From: Nitrospirae bacterium MYbin6 | GTDB taxonomy: Bacteria > Nitrospirota > Thermodesulfovibrionia > Thermodesulfovibrionales > Magnetobacteriaceae | Direction: 5' to 3' | Assembly: GCA_002753305.1 (NCBI GenBank) | Contig: PEAC01000001.1 | Location: forward strand, 1-64,000 | DNA: 64,000 nucleotides | Shown here: positions 25,964 through 34,970 of the stretch, in pieces | Layout of the letters: every line of letters starts with the position of its first letter | How positions within the stretch are numbered: the stretch's first letter is position 1 | Made by a program: the position numbers and the translations under genes | Notes under the pieces: generated by a model | What the model was told of the DNA's origin: nothing | Databases searched by the model: none | What the model saw: the letters and a program-made list of their open reading frames with translations, nothing else

Positions 25964-28900
25964 CAGTCCTCTAAATTATCCAATACCATGTCCAGCTCCT
26001 CTATGCTGAGTCCATCATAGTCTATGTCTGCGGGTGTCAGCTCTGAAACCTCGGCCAGAGCGCAGTGTTCTATAAGCTCTGTCAGGGATTTTTCATAACA
26101 GTGCCCCACATATTGAACCGTATCGTCTTTGAAGCGGCTGCCATCCATCGAGATTGCCACATTAAGCCTTCCATCCGTAATATATGCGTTAATATCCATA
26201 TCATAGAGAAATTCCATCTTGCCGCTGCTATCGGACAGATTGAATGTGCTGTCAACCCTGAGGCGATTTTCAGAGGGTAGCTGCTCAAACTGCCCTAAGT
26301 AATTAAAACAAATCTTTGGTTTTATGTCAACGGTTATTGATTGTTTAAGATTAGTTGGTGTCATGTATTTAACAATACCATATCCTATACCCTTTTGTGG
26401 AACCTGGCGCAGCGCCTCTTTTATATATTTAATCTGTGCCCCGGGATTATCAGTCGGAGGCAGGGCTAAAACGACAGGATACAGGGCGGTAAACCAGCCC
26501 ACAGTACGGGATAAGTCAATATCTTCAGTAATCCATCCCCTGCCGTGCCATTCCATATCAATGGCCGTCCTTTCGATGCCGCACCAGAGTTTAAGCGCCC
26601 TGAGAAGTGCCGTAACGAGCAAGTCGGGGATGTCCGTATTATATGCCGCCCCGGCACGGGTTAGAATCATATCGGTAAACATTTCCGAAAGTGAGAATGC
26701 GGTACGCTTGATGTCAGAGATAGTGCCATTCGGGCAATTATCGAAATCCGGCGGAAGCGGCATTATATCGGTCGCGTCCAGACGGCTCCAATATGATATT
26801 TCACCGAGGAGTTCGTCGCTTTGCGCGTATGAGGCCAGAAACTCCGCCCAGCTCTTGAAAGAATCGGTTTTTTGAGGAAATTTATAATCTCTTCCCTCTG
26901 CCACCTCATCGTATGCCCTCGATATATCTTCCAAAAGAATGCGCCATGAAACCATATCCACCACAAGGTGGTGAATCGTTATAAATAACATATCGCCATC
27001 GTCCACCCTGTAAATGGCGGCTTTTATAAGGGGGCCTGTCTCCAGCGAAAATCCCGCTCCCAAACTCTCTGCGTGTTCAGTGATTTCGGCCATAGCCCCC
27101 TCAACCCCTCTGAAATCCATTACTTCCAATTCTGGAAACCCTGTGTTTGGCCCATATTGTTGAAGCACTTTCTTCGAGCCATTTACCCGGGTAAAGTTCA
27201 TCCTGAGGGCATCGTGACGTCCTGTAATCTCCGTAAGAACCTTACGCACAAGGGAGGCCTCAAGCCGCCCCCCGCTCCTGAGCATAACGGACTGGTTAAA
27301 GTGATGAACCGTGTTAACGTGTGTCTCGAAAAACCACGATTGAACGGGCGTAAGCGGGACAGGCCCTGTGAGTTGCCGCTGTTTCACACCAAGGCTCTTT
27401 TTCCCCGCCAGCGGCGCAAGCCGGGCAACACAGGGGTGCTGGTAAATATGGCTTACCCCGATATCAAGGCCGTCCGCGGCCAGCCTTGACGCCAGTTGAA
27501 TGGCCTTAATAGAGTCGCCGCCCAGTGTAAAGAAATTATCATATATGCCGATGTGTTTCTTGCCGAGGACGCCGATAAAGGCATTGAGTATCTGAAGCTC
27601 TACAGGGTCTGTGGGTGTCTCTTCCACATTTGCTGGACGGACGTCTTCAGGCAGGGGCAGGGCGGACTTATCAATCTTTCCGCTTGCGTTAAGGGCAAAT
27701 GCGCCTATGTGTATAAAATGGGCAGGTATCATGTATGCCGGAAGTTTGCCGGCTAAAGCCGTGCGAAGCCGATGGGCATCCAGGCCATCATCGGATGCCT
27801 TTGAAACGGTTGTATAATATGCCGCAAGCTCCTTTGGCATACCATCGTGTGTAATGGCGGTTACATGAACCTGTTCTATATTTTCAATGTCTTTAAGGGC
27901 GTGTTCCACCTCTGCCGGCTCTATTCTATAGCCGCGAATCTTTAACTGGGTGTCCCTTCTGCCGCAAAACTCAAGGTTGCCGTCAGGAAGCCACCTTCCC
28001 ATGTCTCCGGTCAAATATAGACGTTGTTTAGTATCGAGAAAATGCTCAACGAATGAGGCGGCAGTCATATCCGGTTCATTCATATATCCGGCGGCGACTC
28101 CTGCGCCGCTTACGCATATCTGTCCTCGTACCCCCAACGGTACCGGGTTCAATGAGTCGTCAAGCACATATATCGAGAGGTTTGACAGAGGCCTTCCTAT
28201 AGGGATACTGCCCCTGTATTCCCTGTCCGGCCCGACGATGTGGCAAGCAATACAAACGGATGCCTCAGTGGGGCCGTAGGCGTTTACATATCGTTTCGTT
28301 TTGGCATAAAAAAGTGCTTCCCTGACTCCGGCCGGCTCACCTGCCGTGATGATTGTCCGCACTGTTGGCAGCGGGTGCATATTCAGTGTGCTTAAATATA
28401 CCGGTGGCAGGGTTACTGCCGTTACGGCCTCCGTTTCTATGAAGTTAATAAATTTTTCAGTATCGGCTATTGTTTCATTGCCTGCTATGGCAACGGCCGC
28501 ACCGGCAAAGAGGGCAAGAAAGGTCTCATAGAGCGACGCGTCAAAAGACAGGGAGGCGAACATCAGCATCGTGTCCCCCTCCTTGATTCCAAAGGTTTTT
28601 ATCTGGTCAAGGGCCATGTTAATAAAGCCGCGGTGTCTCACCATAACCCCCTTGGGCCTTCCCGTCGATCCGGAAGTGTAAATGAGATATGCTATGGCAC
28701 CGGCCTCTGCCCTGCCCTCATAGGAAACCGTATCGTTTATTGGAATGCCGTCAAAAGAAATCACCTTGGTGCCAGGGTGTTTACCGGCCTTCGATACCAT
28801 ATCTGCATCCGCGGCCACGATGCGGCAACCGCTGTTTTTGAGCATAAAACTCACCCTTTCCTCCGGCAGTTCCGTGTCTATCGGCATATAAACGGCGCCG

Positions 28901-31900
28901 GATTTCATTATGCCGACAATCGCGGCCAGTGCCCATTCGGAGCGCCTCATCATAACCCCCACTACATCAGAGGGCTGCACGCCGCAGGAGTTCGTAAGAT
29001 ATACACCTATGTTGTCGGCAAGTATCCTGAGGCCTTCGTATGTTACCTTTCTGCCCTCAAAGGACACGGCAGTGTTGTGTGGGGTTCTCCTGGCCTGTAT
29101 CTCAAAAAGTTCCGGGATTGACGCCTCGGATGGGAAGACGGCCATGTTTGCGTTGAATACGAAAAGTATGGAGTGTTTCTCTTTATCCGTCATTATTTCG
29201 AGAGAGCTGATCTTGTCATGCGGCCTTTGGATTGCCTCCCCTGTCAGCACGTTGAAGTGTGAAGCCATTGCCTCTATGGTATTTCTATTAAAAATGTCTG
29301 TGTTGTAATTTATATCGAGAGATAGCGTCTCATGTGAGCTTGTAAAAGAAAAAAGGACGTCCACCTTGCTTGTTCCCCAGCCGTCGTAAAACACGGATAC
29401 CTCGAGCCCCGGAATTGATACTTCTTCTGAGGCGGTCTCCTCGTTAAGGCTAATAGCCACATCGAATATCGGTGAGCGGCTGATGTCACGGTTCAGAGAC
29501 AGGGAATCTACGACAGTGTCAAATGGGTATGACTGGTGCTGAAGGGCCTCACCGGTTGTACGCTTGACCTTGGCAAGGACTGAGGCAAAGGTATCATGGG
29601 CGTATATGTCATCTCTAAGGGGCAAGGTATTGATATAAAAACCTATCTGAGCTTGCAGGTCTTCATGGTCTCTGTTTGCCACCGCCGTGCCGACGATTAT
29701 GTCGTTTTGGGCGGTGTAGCGGTATAGCAGGATTTTAAGTGTGGCCAGGAGTACCATAAAAAGCGATGCCCCTTTGTCCTTTGCAAGCGTCGTAAGGGCT
29801 GACACCAATGCCTTATCGAGGCAAAGGGAGACAGTGGCGCCGTTAAAGGTCTTGACCGCGGGGCGTGGATAGTCCTCAGGGAGCGCCAGGGCAGATAGCT
29901 CACCAGCGAGTTTTTCATGCCAGTAGCGTTTGCCGTGCTCCATGTGCGTGCCGTGAAGCTCTGTGTTTTGCCATGCGGCGTAATCCTTGTACTGTATCCT
30001 TAGGGGCGCGAGGGGGTTTTTTTGCCCTCCCGGTAAAGAGGCGACATAGAGTATTCCTATTTCCCTGGCCATTACCTGCATGGAGAGGGCATCGCCTATT
30101 ATGTGGTGCATGTTTATTATGAAAACATGTTTTTCATTGCCAAGCCTTAAGAGTTTTGCCCTTATGAGCGGCCCCTCTGACAGATTAAACGGCGTCATGG
30201 CTTCTTGTCTTGCAATCTCTGTGGCCGCAGCTTCGTTGTTAATTTGGCTGGTTAAGTCAATCTCCTCGATTCCCCGATACGCCCCGGTGTTAATCTTCTG
30301 CATAGGGGCAGAGTTTATTTCGACAAAAGTGGTTCTCAGAGACTCGTGTCTTTCGAGCAGCGCCTGAAACGCGCCTTTAAGGGCGTCTGCATCGAGCGGC
30401 CCTCGTAACAGATAAGCGCCCGGCATATTATAGGCCGTGTTATCGGGCTTGAGTTTATTTAGTATCCAGAGGCGGCGCTGAGCGTTTGATACATCATAAA
30501 GCTCCCTTGCGGCTATGGGTAGCACTGCCTGCCACTGCCCTTTCTCAGCAGTGGCAATGAACCCTGACAACTTTCTTATCGTGTCATTTTCAAAGAAGTC
30601 TTTAAGGCTGACCTCCACGCCGAGGTCTCTGTAGAGCCTGGATACAATCCTTGTGGCCTTAAGGGACTGCCCGCCGGTCTCAAAAAAAGGGGCCGTAACG
30701 CTTACCCGCTTTAATTGCAGCACCTCTGCCCATATTCGTTCAACCGCGCTCTCGAGTTCGGAGGCAGGAGATACGCATTCACTCCAGAGGAGTTCATCGG
30801 GCTTTGGCAGGGCCTTTTTATCTATTTTGCCGTTTATATTTAGTGGGAATGTCTCGAGCCTTACGTAGAGAGCCGGTATCATGTACTGTGGAAGGGTTAA
30901 CTCCAGGAAGCGGACAATGTCCCCCGGGCCGGTTGCGGTTTTTTCGGTATAGTAACAGACCAGCGTATTTTCCGTGTCTTTGATGGCAACGACGACGGCC
31001 TCGTCTATTGCGTGATAATCCAACAGGTTTTTTTCTATTTCGGCAAGCTCTATGCGTATGCCGTTTACCTTTACCTGTGTGTCTATGCGGCCAATGAATT
31101 CAACGCTCCTGTCGGGCAGGTATCTGCCGAGGTCGCCGGTCTTATATACTATATCCCCGGGGACGCCTGTCAACGGGTTTACTACAAAACTCTGTGCCGT
31201 GAGTGCCGGGTCTCCGTAGTAGCCTTTTGTGGTGAATGGGGTTTTGATGTAAATATCCCCAATCTCGCCGATTGTGCAGAGGCGGTTTCCTTTGATAATG
31301 AATACGGCGGTATTTGAAATCGGCTGCCCTACGGGAATGATTGCATTATCGCCCTGCGGCCTTTCCCTGATTCTCTGAAACGTCTTGATAAGAGTGGTTT
31401 CGCTGGCCCCGTAGAGGTTCACAAGCTCAACTGCCGTCCCCGCAGTATCCATCCACCTCTTTACGTCTCTTTCATAGAGCGGCTCACCGGCCATAAGAAC
31501 GTACTTAAGGGAAGACAGCATCTCGGAGCGGTTCTCATGATACTGGAGTTCCTTTGTAAGCAGCCTAAATAGTGACGGCACACAGTGGACCAGGGTTATG
31601 GCGCGCTCATTGAGCCACAGAAGCAGCTCTCGTATATTAGTTTTAGTGTCAGGGGCCGGAATGCAAAGAGTCCCCCCGGTGATAAGCGGTACGAATATAT
31701 CTCTTAGGCTTGCATCGAAGGTAATCGGCGCGAACTGGGTGGCCCGTACCGAGGAGTCAAGGGCAAACTCCGCGGCCTCCCAGTGCATGAAGTGGCTCAG
31801 GCTTTTCTTGCAGCCCAGAATAGCCTTTGGCTCTCCGGTCGAGCCGGATGTGTACATTATATACAGGGCATCGTCCGGGTGATGCACCACTACGCCGGGG

Positions 31901-32367
31901 TGTTGCCGCCTCGCAATACCTGTTCCATTTTCCGGCAGACTGAGTCTCAGGTCCTTGTCCATAACGAGTATGGTTGTCTCACAGGCATCGTTATTGGCAG
32001 AGACGATTGTCCTGACCCTGCTGACGTTATCGCTGGTAGTGATGATAACGGAAGGGGTGGTTTTTTTGAGCATATAGCCTATTCGGTTAACGGGTGTATC
32101 GGGGCCAATGGGCATAAATACCCCGCCGGCCTTCATTATCCCGATTATGGCGGCCACATAGGCCGGGCCGCTTTCGACGAATGTGCCGACGATGCCCTCT
32201 TTGAGCAGCCCCGCGCTGAGTAAGGCCTCTGCGGCATTATCCGCGCAGTCATTTAGTTCTTTGTATGAAACGGATTTCCCCCCGTACTCTATGGCAGTAT
32301 TGCCGGGATATAATGCGGCGGTTCTTTCTAAGACCCTGTGCAGTATTTTTTTATCGATATCTTCCAT
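25963..32367 (-). CDS. Non-ribosomal peptide synthetase: A(acidic?)-T-C-A(aromatic)-T-E
   Basis: A 2134-residue NRPS that starts directly with an A domain, so its first C domain is supplied by the C-terminus of the upstream hybrid protein. A1 (8-510) pocket reads D-A-R-H-L-A-L-L-I; the first four match the recalled microcystin methyl-Asp pocket (DARHVGIFV), and the R/H pair also occurs in the McyE Glu pocket. T1 is GGQSLKA (near 566). C (625-1045) has HHIIGDALS, with Ala for the usual Gly. A2 (1070-1560) reads D-A-Y-T-I-A-A-V-C, a Phe/Tyr-type pocket. T2 is GGDSIKA (near 1612), the form usual before epimerases. E (1660-2090) has HHLVVDMVSWRIL, RTVGWFT and FNYLGQF. The tail LSIEELDMVLDNLED is a likely docking segment to the next NRPS. 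It overlaps the racemase gene by 17 bases. Confidence 0.94.
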   Translation of the reverse strand: MEDIDKKILHRVLERTAALYPGNTAIEYGGKSVSYKELNDCADNAAEALLSAGLLKEGIVGTFVESGPAYVAAIIGIMKAGGVFMPIGPDTPVNRIGYMLKKTTPSVIITTSDNVSRVRTIVSANNDACETTILVMDKDLRLSLPENGTGIARRQHPGVVVHHPDDALYIMYTSGSTGEPKAILGCKKSLSHFMHWEAAEFALDSSVRATQFAPITFDASLRDIFVPLITGGTLCIPAPDTKTNIRELLLWLNERAITLVHCVPSLFRLLTKELQYHENRSEMLSSLKYVLMAGEPLYERDVKRWMDTAGTAVELVNLYGASETTLIKTFQRIRERPQGDNAIIPVGQPISNTAVFIIKGNRLCTIGEIGDIYIKTPFTTKGYYGDPALTAQSFVVNPLTGVPGDIVYKTGDLGRYLPDRSVEFIGRIDTQVKVNGIRIELAEIEKNLLDYHAIDEAVVVAIKDTENTLVCYYTEKTATGPGDIVRFLELTLPQYMIPALYVRLETFPLNINGKIDKKALPKPDELLWSECVSPASELESAVERIWAEVLQLKRVSVTAPFFETGGQSLKATRIVSRLYRDLGVEVSLKDFFENDTIRKLSGFIATAEKGQWQAVLPIAARELYDVSNAQRRLWILNKLKPDNTAYNMPGAYLLRGPLDADALKGAFQALLERHESLRTTFVEINSAPMQKINTGAYRGIEEIDLTSQINNEAAATEIARQEAMTPFNLSEGPLIRAKLLRLGNEKHVFIINMHHIIGDALSMQVMAREIGILYVASLPGGQKNPLAPLRIQYKDYAAWQNTELHGTHMEHGKRYWHEKLAGELSALALPEDYPRPAVKTFNGATVSLCLDKALVSALTTLAKDKGASLFMVLLATLKILLYRYTAQNDIIVGTAVANRDHEDLQAQIGFYINTLPLRDDIYAHDTFASVLAKVKRTTGEALQHQSYPFDTVVDSLSLNRDISRSPIFDVAISLNEETASEEVSIPGLEVSVFYDGWGTSKVDVLFSFTSSHETLSLDINYNTDIFNRNTIEAMASHFNVLTGEAIQRPHDKISSLEIMTDKEKHSILFVFNANMAVFPSEASIPELFEIQARRTPHNTAVSFEGRKVTYEGLRILADNIGVYLTNSCGVQPSDVVGVMMRRSEWALAAIVGIMKSGAVYMPIDTELPEERVSFMLKNSGCRIVAADADMVSKAGKHPGTKVISFDGIPINDTVSYEGRAEAGAIAYLIYTSGSTGRPKGVMVRHRGFINMALDQIKTFGIKEGDTMLMFASLSFDASLYETFLALFAGAAVAIAGNETIADTEKFINFIETEAVTAVTLPPVYLSTLNMHPLPTVRTIITAGEPAGVREALFYAKTKRYVNAYGPTEASVCIACHIVGPDREYRGSIPIGRPLSNLSIYVLDDSLNPVPLGVRGQICVSGAGVAAGYMNEPDMTAASFVEHFLDTKQRLYLTGDMGRWLPDGNLEFCGRRDTQLKIRGYRIEPAEVEHALKDIENIEQVHVTAITHDGMPKELAAYYTTVSKASDDGLDAHRLRTALAGKLPAYMIPAHFIHIGAFALNASGKIDKSALPLPEDVRPANVEETPTDPVELQILNAFIGVLGKKHIGIYDNFFTLGGDSIKAIQLASRLAADGLDIGVSHIYQHPCVARLAPLAGKKSLGVKQRQLTGPVPLTPVQSWFFETHVNTVHHFNQSVMLRSGGRLEASLVRKVLTEITGRHDALRMNFTRVNGSKKVLQQYGPNTGFPELEVMDFRGVEGAMAEITEHAESLGAGFSLETGPLIKAAIYRVDDGDMLFITIHHLVVDMVSWRILLEDISRAYDEVAEGRDYKFPQKTDSFKSWAEFLASYAQSDELLGEISYWSRLDATDIMPLPPDFDNCPNGTISDIKRTAFSLSEMFTDMILTRAGAAYNTDIPDLLVTALLRALKLWCGIERTAIDMEWHGRGWITEDIDLSRTVGWFTALYPVVLALPPTDNPGAQIKYIKEALRQVPQKGIGYGIVKYMTPTNLKQSITVDIKPKICFNYLGQFEQLPSENRLRVDSTFNLSDSSGKMEFLYDMDINAYITDGRLNVAISMDGSRFKDDTVQYVGHCYEKSLTELIEHCALAEVSELTPADIDYDGLSIEELDMVLDNLED

Positions 32368-33067
32368 TTAAAACATCCTCCAGGTGCAGCGCTATGCCAA
32401 GTAACGGATCTATGAAAGAACCCACCCAGTCCCGCCGATGAGACTGTATATATCTGACAAGCATATGAAATTCCGTACACCCTGCGATAAAAATCTCCGT
32501 ATCGTATTTTGCCATAAGCACCCTGAGCTTTTCACAGGCCAGGCCTTTATTGGCGTTGACCTTAAGGTCGGAATAAATAATGTCGTGTACTGCCGCTTTG
32601 TCCTTTTCATCAGGGATTATAACATAGTCCGAGACATTTTTAAATAGTTCCGATGCCTGGAAGACCTGTTTTTCATAACAGCCAAGGGAGGCAAGCAGCA
32701 ACGCGGGACGGCGTATTTTCTTTATTTCCCGCAGGGTAACATCGACGATGGAAACGATGTTTTGTGTCAATTCCGCCGGAAGACGCGGTAAAAAATAGTG
32801 TGAAGTAAAGCAGCATATAATAATCTTGTGAACATTCTCAGCCTGTAATCGTACAAGATTGCCTTTGAGTGTGTCGTAGAGATAGTTGTCGTTATCTCCC
32901 AATATGGCGGCCGTTCTGTCCGCAGTGGAGGCTAAGGAGAACAGGATGACATCCGGGTTTTCCTGCTCCACACGTACAGGGCCGCGGTTTTCATAAATTG
33001 TCATAAGAAACTCGGCCGACGCCATAGGCCCCATGCCGCCCAATATTCCAAGAATTTTTTTCTTCAT
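32351..33067 (-). CDS. Aspartate/glutamate racemase family protein
   Basis: A 238-residue cofactor-independent racemase. N-terminal ILGILGGMGPMAS is the family mark. The two catalytic Cys are in IICCFTSHYF (CxTxH form) and AGCTEFHML. The gene lies between asparagine synthetase and the NRPS whose first A domain has an acidic-type pocket. In microcystin clusters the comparable racemase (McyF) supplies D-Asp-type residues. Supplying D-Asp or D-Glu to the assembly line is therefore the best guess. The module fed has no epimerase of its own, which agrees. Confidence 0.9.
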   Translation of the reverse strand: MKKKILGILGGMGPMASAEFLMTIYENRGPVRVEQENPDVILFSLASTADRTAAILGDNDNYLYDTLKGNLVRLQAENVHKIIICCFTSHYFLPRLPAELTQNIVSIVDVTLREIKKIRRPALLLASLGCYEKQVFQASELFKNVSDYVIIPDEKDKAAVHDIIYSDLKVNANKGLACEKLRVLMAKYDTEIFIAGCTEFHMLVRYIQSHRRDWVGSFIDPLLGIALHLEDVLNGRYR

Positions 33068-33081
33068 CTACTGTGCGTTCT

Positions 33082-34965
33082 TCATAAGTGAGGCATATCG
33101 AATACATCGGCAAAGACGCCAAAGCTGATTACGGTCATCAGAAGGTCGCTGTCAAATGGCAGATTCAGCGTAAAATCTCTGGCCGCGTATTGCTTTTTTA
33201 ACCTCTCAACGGTGTCGGGGTCGAAATATCCCTGCTCCCTGATTTTTGCGTAAGACAGCGTGTCGTTTAACCATTCGATGTCCTGCCTTAAGAGATATGG
33301 GCTTCCAGGGGCTACAAAACCGAATTTCTCACGATTTATTATCTTCTGAGGAAGGTATCTTTCGGAGACTTTCTTAACTATGTACTTTTCGGTAAACCCC
33401 CGGAGCTTTAAATCGGGAGGCACGGTCTTAGCGAAATCCATAAGGTTTACATCCAGAAACGGGTAGCGTACCTCTATGGAATTTGCATAGGCCATGCGGT
33501 CGCCGTGGTCTCCTATCAGATGGTCAGAGAGGCGTAGTTTGAAATCCAGATAGGAGCGTTTGTGAACGCTGTGCCTGCCGGTGAGCCTGGACTTATCCAC
33601 AAGGCCGTCACACTCGGCTGCAAAGTCGTCAAACCCTTCACGCAGGGCCTCGGAGTACAGGGCAAGCTTGGTTTCTCTGAATGAGTAGTGATTTTTTTCA
33701 TAGAAAAAATCCCTGTGGCCCCAGAGTTTTTCCCTTTCTTCGTCTTCGAGCATTTTTTCCGTGTCATCGAGGCCGTTATCCGGTTGTGCCGCCCTTTGTT
33801 TGTCAAACCTGTATCCTACGTACCCGGCAAAAAGCTCGTCCGCGCCCTCACCGGTTAATACCACTTTAAGTCCATTTTTTCTCACCAGCTCAGAAAGTGC
33901 CATCGAACAGGTATTGTATGACTCCTTTACCGGACACTCGGCATGGTAAACCATGTCTCTGAAGCGCGTGCTTATGTCAGGCCAGTCAAAGACCACCTCG
34001 GAGTGGGCAGAGCCTATGGAGTCTGCCATGAGTCTTTGAAATGTCCTCTCATCTATGGCGTTGTCGTTAAAGGCAATCGAAAAAGAGCGCCGCCTCTCTG
34101 TCGGACTGAGTTCTTTAATAACCGCGCCGATAAGGGACGAGTCAAGTCCGCCGCTCAGGTAAAATCCTACCGGCACATCTGCCATCAGCCTGTAGTTTAC
34201 GGATTGCCTGAAAAGCTCGTCGAACCTCTCCACATAGAATGACTCATCCTTATAGCAGCCTGCTTGCCGCTCCTGCGGGTATATTAAATCCCAGTACTCT
34301 TTTTCACTCAGGCGTATTGTGCCGTCATGTATGGAGGCGGCAACGAAGTGCCCCGGCCTCAGGCTCGATATTCCCTTAAACATGGTGGTCGGGCTTACAA
34401 GCCCCGGAAAAGAAAGCACCTGGTCAAGTCCACGCGGGTCAACCTCTTTTTTTACCTGGGGATGGCAGAGAATGGCCTTTATCTCGGAGGCAAACACCAG
34501 AGCGCCGCTGGCCACGGTATAAAATAGCGGGGTTATCCCGGCCTGGTCTCTTGCAAGAAGCAGACGTTTTTTTCTCGTATCATAGATGGCAAATGAAAAC
34601 TGTCCGTTTAGTTTTTCTATAAAACCATCTCCGTACTCCTCATAGAGATGAACCAAGACCTCCACGTCGCAGTGTGTGTGGAATATATGCCCCCGGCTTT
34701 GCAGTTGTGCCTTAAGCTCTCTGAAGTTGAATATCTCACCGTTACAGACTGACACAATGGTTTTGTCCTCGTTGTACATGGGCTGATTACCGGTGGCTAA
34801 GTCTACGATGGAAAGGCGTCTGAAGATAAGGCCAATGTGTCTTTCCAGGTGGAGCCCTGTGTCGTCAGGGCCGCGGTGGATAATGGCGTTACCCATTTTT
34901 GACAGTATATCCTCGTCTATCCCCCCGTCGGGGCGCGCAGTAAATATTCCGGCAATCCCGCACAT
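33082..34965 (-). CDS. asnB: Glutamine-hydrolysing asparagine synthetase (AsnB type)
   Basis: A 627-residue, full-length class II amidotransferase. The N-terminal glutaminase starts MCGIAGIF with catalytic Cys2 and has RRLSIVDLATGNQPM and VCNGEIFNF. The C-terminal ATP-binding synthetase has the PP-loop SGGLDSSLI and the later LTGEGADELFAGY. It makes Asn from Asp using ATP and Gln, or amidates another carboxylate. Located 5 bases after the hybrid PKS-NRPS gene and before the racemase, it is cluster-specific. It could set the Asp/Asn pool or amidate an acidic residue of the product after assembly; sequence does not tell which. Confidence 0.93.
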   Translation of the reverse strand: MCGIAGIFTARPDGGIDEDILSKMGNAIIHRGPDDTGLHLERHIGLIFRRLSIVDLATGNQPMYNEDKTIVSVCNGEIFNFRELKAQLQSRGHIFHTHCDVEVLVHLYEEYGDGFIEKLNGQFSFAIYDTRKKRLLLARDQAGITPLFYTVASGALVFASEIKAILCHPQVKKEVDPRGLDQVLSFPGLVSPTTMFKGISSLRPGHFVAASIHDGTIRLSEKEYWDLIYPQERQAGCYKDESFYVERFDELFRQSVNYRLMADVPVGFYLSGGLDSSLIGAVIKELSPTERRRSFSIAFNDNAIDERTFQRLMADSIGSAHSEVVFDWPDISTRFRDMVYHAECPVKESYNTCSMALSELVRKNGLKVVLTGEGADELFAGYVGYRFDKQRAAQPDNGLDDTEKMLEDEEREKLWGHRDFFYEKNHYSFRETKLALYSEALREGFDDFAAECDGLVDKSRLTGRHSVHKRSYLDFKLRLSDHLIGDHGDRMAYANSIEVRYPFLDVNLMDFAKTVPPDLKLRGFTEKYIVKKVSERYLPQKIINREKFGFVAPGSPYLLRQDIEWLNDTLSYAKIREQGYFDPDTVERLKKQYAARDFTLNLPFDSDLLMTVISFGVFADVFDMPHL

Positions 34966-34970
34966 CTCTA

